From Phoronis ovalis (taxonomy: Eukaryota > Phoronida > Phoronidae), in the NCBI GenBank assembly GCA_028565635.1, contig JAOXYB010020204.1:1-17609 (forward strand): a stretch of 17,609 bases of DNA, written 5' to 3'. The notes beneath the pieces were generated by a model that ran no database searches, had not been told where the DNA came from, and saw only the letters and a list, made by a program, of their open reading frames with translations. Position numbers and translations under genes: made by a program. Below, in pieces: positions 1-7,700 of this stretch. Each line of letters opens with the position of its first letter. Position 1 is the stretch's first letter.

Positions 1-1590
1 GTATTTATGTAATTGTGTATGTATGTATTACAAACAGATATTATTACTTTGATATGCTTTATGCATCGGTGTTTTTATAAAGACATTTTCTTTGTCACAT
101 GCAATATATTAATATTTTAATACATCTTAAAAGATTTTATTTTGTTAAATTTGAGAATTATCGTAATTGTTTATAATATAAAGATATATTTTATTCAAGT
201 TAAAGAAAATAATTCCACAGGTATGGATGGTAATGAACTACAGTTTATTAATTAAAATTGTTATTCCAGATGAAAAATTCTTATATAATGATATGCTTGC
301 ATATGTTAATATATGTGGGCAGCTGATATATTATGAGTGCAGAAGAATTCGAGATAAAAGTGGACAATCAAAATAATCTCCGATAAATAATGACTTTATC
401 TGAACAGAAATCCAAACAATGAAATATATGAAATAGTAAACCAAAGGTCACCTGCCTTTTGTTTTAATTATTGCTTCGAACAAGGACACACCTGTTATGG
501 CGGGAAACATGCTCACTCAATATACACGATGCACAACAAAATATTCGATTTTGGATGACTTTGATCTTCTGGTGGTCAATAAGTCTTTATATCATTTGTG
601 AAAACATAAGAAAATTTGAGTACAATTGAAGGTTTTTAAAAATGAAAAAAAATATCAGTTGTACTTTATGTGATTTAGAAAAGTTTTGTTTTAAAAACAT
701 GTAATACATAATAAACTTAAAATGTTTTCCAGCACACCCATAATTTATGCACATTCTGAAGTTTAAAAAAGCATGGATTTTTTGTGAAAGTTGACCACAA
801 GTTAATCAGTTTTGAAACAGGAATTCTCATTCAGAGATGTTACATCAACTTTGTAAACCACTTATCTCAATGCTTGTAATAACGTAGTTATGATGCTAAA
901 ATTGCATTATGTTATTTTCTGTAATGGTTATAGGGAGTGGCCATTGTAGTTTACATTTTAATACTTTTACCGTAATAATAATAATCCGGCTAGGGCACGA
1001 CCGCTCATAGAAAGTAACTATATATGGTCCAGTATAGATACCGCGGTACGCCAAATCCCAGTTTTTAGTGTTACCTAGGTATAAACATGGTCAGGATTTT
1101 TGAGGTCGGGCATGAGGTCACCGCCCAAATCAAGACCGAGACCCTCCCAGGCATGCCATTCACCATGATTAGGCAAGGAAAACCTTATATATATATTAAA
1201 TTTTAATTAAAATTATATTTTAAAATGTGTTGTATAAAATGTCGTTCTTGATGTTTACATTTGATAGTTATTTAAAATATTTATGATATTTTAGGCTGTC
1301 GCAATAAACCATTTTTTTTAAATTTCGATACTCATTTCTGAAATGCCAACGTAAAAATTGTGACCAAACTAGTAAGACTAATTCGCAATTTCATAAACAA
1401 AACAATGTTTATTACGATAGCCTAATATAGAAAAATAACTTAAAAGCTAAACTTCAATTTTGCTTTAGTAATGCTGAGAGGACTCATGATTTATAAATAA
1501 AGAAACATTACAATCTTTGAAAAAGATAGATATATACGTATGTCTTCAGACTGACAGTGAAAACATATTTTATTCGTTTTGTAGCTTGTC
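1..1590. other. Upstream non-coding region
   Basis: AT-rich sequence without a convincing coding exon on either strand. It contains long A/T runs and one small inverted-repeat element (1286-1428). A block at about 985-1180 is clearly richer in G+C than its surroundings and may be the remains of an inserted element, but I do not recognise it. The only open frames are short and show no family-like sequence. Distal regulatory sequence of the first gene could lie here, but nothing in the sequence proves it. Confidence 0.6.
1286..1428. repeat. Small element with terminal inverted repeats (MITE-like)
   Basis: The left end (about 1288-1309) and the reverse complement of the right end (about 1404-1427) share the pattern TTAGGCTRTCGYAATAAAC with a few mismatches. 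They enclose about 95 bp of AT-rich DNA. The size and inverted ends fit a miniature inverted-repeat transposable element. No coding capacity. I could not establish a target-site duplication. Confidence 0.55.
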
Positions 1591-1597
1591 GTAGTTG

Positions 1598-1638
1598 TCT
1601 CCCCTTGGCAAACTGACGTACTATAATCATGTGAATAT
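1598..1638 (+). promoter_or_regulatory. Promoter block of paralogue A with TCATGTG E-box
   Basis: A pyrimidine-rich CTCCCCTTGG, a TGACG and the 12-mer TCATGTGAATAT (1627-1638) occur in the same order and nearly the same spacing ahead of paralogue B (8991-9033). The surrounding upstream DNA is not similar. TCATGTG is the M-box/E-box type site bound by MITF/TFEB/TFE3 factors, which drive lysosomal genes. That fits a lysosomal hydrolase, but binding here is inference. The block ends 65 bp before the start codon; the transcription start is not determined. Confidence 0.5.
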
Positions 1639-1703
1639 AATCATGAGACCATATTTTACCTGTTCGTCGGTGTAAGTAAAAAGTTTTCCCATCCGTCACG
1701 AAA

Positions 1704-1782
1704 ATGAAGCTACTTTATTATGTTTTTTGTAATTTATGGAAAAATTGCGTTGTTATGTTTCTCATAGTAGTCGCTTGTCAAG
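1704..1782 (+). CDS. PLBD1: Paralogue A exon 1: signal peptide
   Basis: Encodes residues 1-26: MKLLYYVF, a basic turn, then the hydrophobic core [10 protein letters not shown]. The ATG has A at -3 and an in-frame stop nine codons upstream. The exon ends in CAAG with donor GTAAGA, phase 1. Paralogue B has an exon of identical length with the same MKL start and CQG end. Confidence 0.88.
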
Positions 1783-4700
1783 GTAAGAGTCATGCTGACC
1801 CGGAAGATAGATATAAAGATAATTTGGATGTCGAAGCGAACATCCCGCTAAACAGCCATAAAGGTCATAAAGTTTTCTCCTAATGCAGACTTGCCATATG
1901 GGAGATACTACTATAATTAATAATCCATCAAAAGTACCAAAACGAGCTATGGCTATCAAGAAGACATGGCAAAAAAGGCCAAAGGGTTGATAAGAAATGT
2001 TCAAGTTTAGTTATAGTAGGGCCTTTTTTGTATCTAGTAGATTTACAGCAATGACCCGGCCGGGATCTACACGGCAGGGTCAACAGTCGCCGGGGATACT
2101 GCATTATACTATGTATATAGTATGTGCCTCCACATGGGACCTTCTTTCCAGTCTCCACTTTTATTGTGCTCATAGGACGTTTTACTTATTCCGGGAACTG
2201 ATTATTTACCGCAGGGTGGCGCAATTTTGGGTGTAAAGTTTCGGGATTTGTCGATCATAATTGTCTTTGCCATGTGATGTACATATCCAAATTTGATTCG
2301 CAGATAACTTTTTATAATGGGATGTATTTTTGAAATCTAACTTTACCATGGGGTAAGAATTTTTTACCTTGTCCCCCATACACCATCCACCACATTTTTA
2401 GCAAGTATCCGGCCCCAGGGTTACAATGTAGAAAAGAGGACTGTTAATTTTTTCCTCCCAGTGAACTACTCATTATGTTTAGATTAGGTTTGTGAGGATT
2501 TGAATCATTCATTTTCCCACAGTCGGCTGAAAAAAAAAATTTGATTCAACTGTTTGGATTGATTTCCCATCACCCATGTTCTATTTTTTAAACGTTCACT
2601 GAAAACAGATAGCTGGGATTAATTATGCTAAGAACCATTTTTACTTTTTGATTGCTACCTCTATAACTGCAGAGAAATATTGGTTTGGTATTGCTTTATT
2701 TTATTGGTTACATTAATTAAGATAACCGTCCTGCTTCACATACTTCACATATTATAAACCTAAAAAAACTTGAGTTCCCCCAGTTCCCATTGGATGGTGA
2801 AATTTGGATTGTATAATTATAGTACTGTTAGCTGAAATTTTGTATTAGGCAGGGTAGCACCTATGCTAAAGAGACCTTGAGTGAATCCCCAAGTGTGTCC
2901 CTTGTGATGTTTTCCATTCGTATATCATTTTAATGTGTCATATTTTAAATACTGATTGCAACTAAACATGCCTTTGGTGATGATATATTGTAGTAGTTTG
3001 TTTAATTATCAGTACAGTAGCATCAATTCATATATTATGTTGATAGCTCTAGAGTTTTAGGTAGTACGTAAAGACACATTGTAATAATGTTAACAGGGCA
3101 ACTGCCCCCATTCTATTCGTAAACAAATGTTGAGTTTCTTTTTATTAATTAATATTGTTTTAATAATTAACAGTTTACTACTTGATTTAGGAAAGGTTAA
3201 AAATGGGACAGTTTATCTTGGAAGTACAAACTGTAGATTTTTTCCTGGAGAACTGGACAAGAAGAATGCAGTAGCATATGGTACACACAATGATACATTG
3301 CTAGAGAATGGATGGACAGTTTTAGATATAAAAGCTGGGTTTGCCAGCACAGATATACTTCCAGATTGGGAGGTGATGTTTGCTGCAGGCTGTTTGGAAG
3401 GTGCTTTGACAGCAGAGTAAGTCAGGGGGCTATGGGGGGGGTTTTTTCATGAGCAGCGAGCATTGAGTTCCGTTAAGGCTGAGCTGCAAACATCCATTGA
3501 TTTTTAAATGCAAGCAGCGAGCTTTATCTTTTTGGCGACTTTTTAAATTTATTTTTTTTATATAATTGCCGCGAGCATTTGCAATTTTTAAATGCGAGCA
3601 TTGCACCCTGGTTAAGATTCTTTTTGTATTTCATTTGTCTGGTACAATTTTCAAATTTCCTTTACCATGGCAACTGTGACGTATCAATGTGTAATGTGTT
3701 AACATTAAAATACTCAAAGGCTATAATTTATAAGCACACTTTGGCCACATTGCATACATATTATACATGTTTGCAACAAAAAAATGTGAATTAGTTAATC
3801 AGAAACAAGATTTTTATTGTTAAAATTAATTGTTCTCCTTAATATGAAATATTTTATGGGTACTTTATTTTAGATACATTTATGACCATTACAAAAACCT
3901 GCAAAGCTTCTTAAATTCAACTGGTGCATCTGAAACATTTTATTCAAAGCTCAAAACATTTTTTGATGCACAAGATAAATGGACTAGGAAAATGATCCAA
4001 GAAAATCCAGCTGATCCATTTTGGAGGCAAATCGATAACATTATGTCTCAGTTTGATGGATTGGTCGCTGGCTATAACCAAGTGGCTAAGGAAGATAAGG
4101 TACTTAAAAAAATATTATTAATAGGCATTTTACTAAGAAATGTGATTTTTATTAAAAGATGAAAATTTCACGTATCCAATTCAGTTAGCATCCGAGAAAC
4201 GAAGTATTCTACTAATTAATAAGTGTGTTTATTGTGTTTAAAAAAAATTAAAATTCTTGTTTTGAGGAACTGGACATCTTTGCTTTTCAAATTCTAAATG
4301 GTATGGGTGATATCAGTGACCTTCAACAAGTGCTAAGTCCAGAAACACTCCCAAATGTTTCCAACATGTCTGCCAGTGAATTTGAGAGATACTTTTCTAG
4401 TCGCGGGCATTGTTCTGCATTAATAAAGGTTTGTTTCAATAAGGGAACAGAAATTTAAGAAATGTTGTGAGTATTTTTCCTGTTTATATTCTTTCATCCA
4501 TCCTGCACTCTGGCAATCCTTTATCTCATGTTTATATTCACCAATCATCTTTGCATTTCCATCTTTTGCCTCTTAGAGGTTATGCAGTTTGACTTAATAT
4601 GCCTGTATGAATAAAAATTGTGTATAATGTTTAGAAGTAAATAGTCTTGTTTAATAACAAAACCTGTCTTTAATGATGTTTCCCTTGAGGAATGACTATG

Positions 4701-7700
4701 CTCATACATTGACTGATATGAGATGTGTTACACAGGTGTTTTTTTTTACATATGTTTTTTGATATTTTATAAAATTGCGTTTTAGGTAACAAGCGCTTAT
4801 GAAGACATTTTCATGGCACACTCAACTTGGTTTTCATATGCTTCCACTTTACGCATTTATAAACACTATAACTTCAAATTGAAAGATTCAGCTATTGCTG
4901 CCCAACGCATGTCTTTCTCAAGTTATCCAGGCAAGCAGCCTATGTTTCTTTAATTCTTGGAGTTCAAATTAGTTTTCTTCACTGTTATAATATTCACTAC
5001 TTATTACATCAATGGTCTATTCTTTAAATATGATAATTATTTTGTTACTTATATTATATAATGTTTGTTCTATTCTTTTGCTCAAAACCCCAAAATGATC
5101 CTGCTGTTTTGTTTAAGCTTGCATGCCTTTTGTATTCTAAACCCAATACAAACACACTATATTTTTCTGTTAAAGTTGGGTTTCCTGTTAGTTGAGGGTA
5201 CACTGCATGGTCAACCATAAGAATTTAACATTTTTTGTGAGATTAGTCATCATAGGATTCCTAATCATGTGCTACAATTCCGTTAAAGTTGATGTTTTAT
5301 GAATACAAATAATAAAGTTTTTAATTATTGTAAATAGGCAATAATAATTGTTATATTCCTTTTGAGTAAAAAAAAACACATTGGGGATGGAATTTGTTGT
5401 TCCCAGGTTCTCTGGCTGTTCAGTCTTTCATAAGACTAATATTTGCTGGATAAAATTTGTCACTGAATAGACTTACATTATAACAGATTAAGCTTTAGCA
5501 AAAAAAAAATGTTTGCTCCATTTTTATTAAAAATTGCAGGAACCCCAACTTTAATTATTTTATTTTGTAGGTTTCTTGCAATCTATAGATGATTTTTACA
5601 TGATGAATAGTGGACTGGTTATGTTACAAACTACAAATGATATTTTTAACCAATCGCTTTATAAATCTATTATTCCACAGTCATTGTTTGCTTGGCAGCG
5701 TGTTCGACTAGCTAATATGATGGCCAGAAATGGTTCTCAGTGGGCAAACTTGTTTGCAAGATATAATTCAGGTAGCCATATAGCTATAAAATAGATAATT
5801 AAAACTATCTTTTGATTCATGATTTGCTATGAAAAAACAGTGAGAACAGTTAATTATACACTTTTGCATCAATATATACATCTTTCTTATTACATCATAT
5901 TAATATGTTAGTGATGTCATATTAAAATAATTACAAGTAAGTCAAGTAAGAGTTCGGAAGCTGATATGGTGTGAGTTCAGAGGCATCGCAATATATGAAA
6001 TCCAGTACTACTGTGTATGTATGCGTCTATACACATGTACATATACATATATGTACGTATACATATATTATACATCTATTGACTCACCATGTGATAAATA
6101 ACTGATCTGTTGTGTCTTAGGTACATATAACAACCAGTACATGGTCATAGATTTAAACAGAATTGAGCTTAGAAAGACCATACACGATGATGCTTTATGG
6201 GTTGTTGAACAGATTCCTACACTTGTTATGTCTGGAGATCAGACGCCTATACTTCGAACAGGTAAGTCTTTCCTATATTCTCAACGCCTAAATACAAAAT
6301 AGTCAGTTGGGGACTCGTAATGTCAGGAGATCAGACATCTATACTGAGGGCAGGTGAGCCCAGAGGACTGCATATTTTTAATGAACACAGCTGGAAAAAT
6401 TAGCAGTTACACATAACTACATAGTCAACTTAAATTTGACAAAATGTCCTTTTTGATTTTTTGCAAAATGTACGATCATATATGCATTGCAGTATTGATT
6501 AATAAGAGATTAATAAATTGTATTTAACTTGATTCCATCACTACATTGGGTAACGTTTATAGTTGTACAAAATATTTACTAAATCTACACAATTTGATCT
6601 CTCTTTAAAGAATCCTGAATCCGCTTATACATGTAATATGCCGTATTGTTTTCTTTCTGCTTAGATCACCTTCTTGTAAGCATTGATTATTTGTTTGTAC
6701 TTAACAGGTTATTGGCCTTCCTATAATGTCCCATTTTATGAGAAAATATTCAAAATGAGTGGGTATCCAGCTATTGTGACAAAGTATGGAACAGATTACA
6801 GTTACCAGTTAGCTCCAAGAGCAAAAATATTCAGACGTGACCAATCAACTGTGACAAGTCTTGAGGAACTGAAAAAAATAATGAGATACAATGGTTAGTA
6901 CTGCATGAACAAAATTCACCAACATATAGATCATACAACTTTCAAGCCACTAAACAGTGTTATATATTGAAACAGTGAACTTTTGATTTAGCACCAAGTT
7001 AATGGGGTCAGTTGTTCAAAATATTTGCTGCAGGGTGATCCCAGGATTTTAGGTAGGGGTTTGATATTTATGAAAATGGCAGTATGTTTTAGTACTTTTT
7101 ATTTTTTTGTTATAATTTTGGTTATTTAAATTAGTTTTTTATTAATTGAAGGGGGTTTGATTGAACAACCGGTTCCACACTGCAGTTGGTACATTCCGTC
7201 TCTATTCATTCATTGTGAGACCTCTCTGTAGGTGTTGAAATAACAGACTAATTAACCGTCTGAAGAAAGCTGCTAATATAATAGGTGAAGCATAACAAGA
7301 TGCTTAGAATATTTTTTAAGGTTGTTAGTTGTCACAATTATTTTTTTCCTCCACTTCACCAATTGATACAAACATTTTATGATACTACTCTGACGATAAT
7401 CTTACGCAGTCATAAACACATCAATTATTGTATCTTCATGACTACATATGATGATTCGTGCCACATGCTAAACTATTTTACTATGCTGACTGAAGGCCAC
7501 CTGGTGGGAATTTTTGAAATCACATACAGGAATCTTATGAACTTTTGATAATTTGGCGTTCAAGCATTTTGATTTTATTACAAAATAAATTACAATAATC
7601 ACCATGACTTATGCAGAAAGGAAATGGGAGAAACAAGAAAACACTCTCTTAATATATATCGATCAGCTTGTACTTTATTTTTTCAGATTATTTACATGAT

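Noticed and set aside
985-1180. G+C-richer block as a CpG island or as a fourth minisatellite element
   Set aside because: CpG content is modest. Only a short ACCGCCCAAATCA resembles the element ends, and no inverted partner or tandem core was found.
1508-2236. Several overlapping short open frames on both strands around exon 1 of A
   Set aside because: No recognisable domains. They overlap the promoter, exon 1 and intron 1, and differ in frame from the supported signal-peptide exon.
6307-6353. Exon 7 fragment of A as a usable alternative exon
   Set aside because: With the nearest AG at 6306 the segment is 47 nt and does not keep the phase 1-1 pattern; it also lacks most of the exon.
7285-7548. 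87-codon open frame in intron 8 of A
   Set aside because: No similarity to anything recognised, no counterpart in B, and a composition typical of AT-rich intron DNA.
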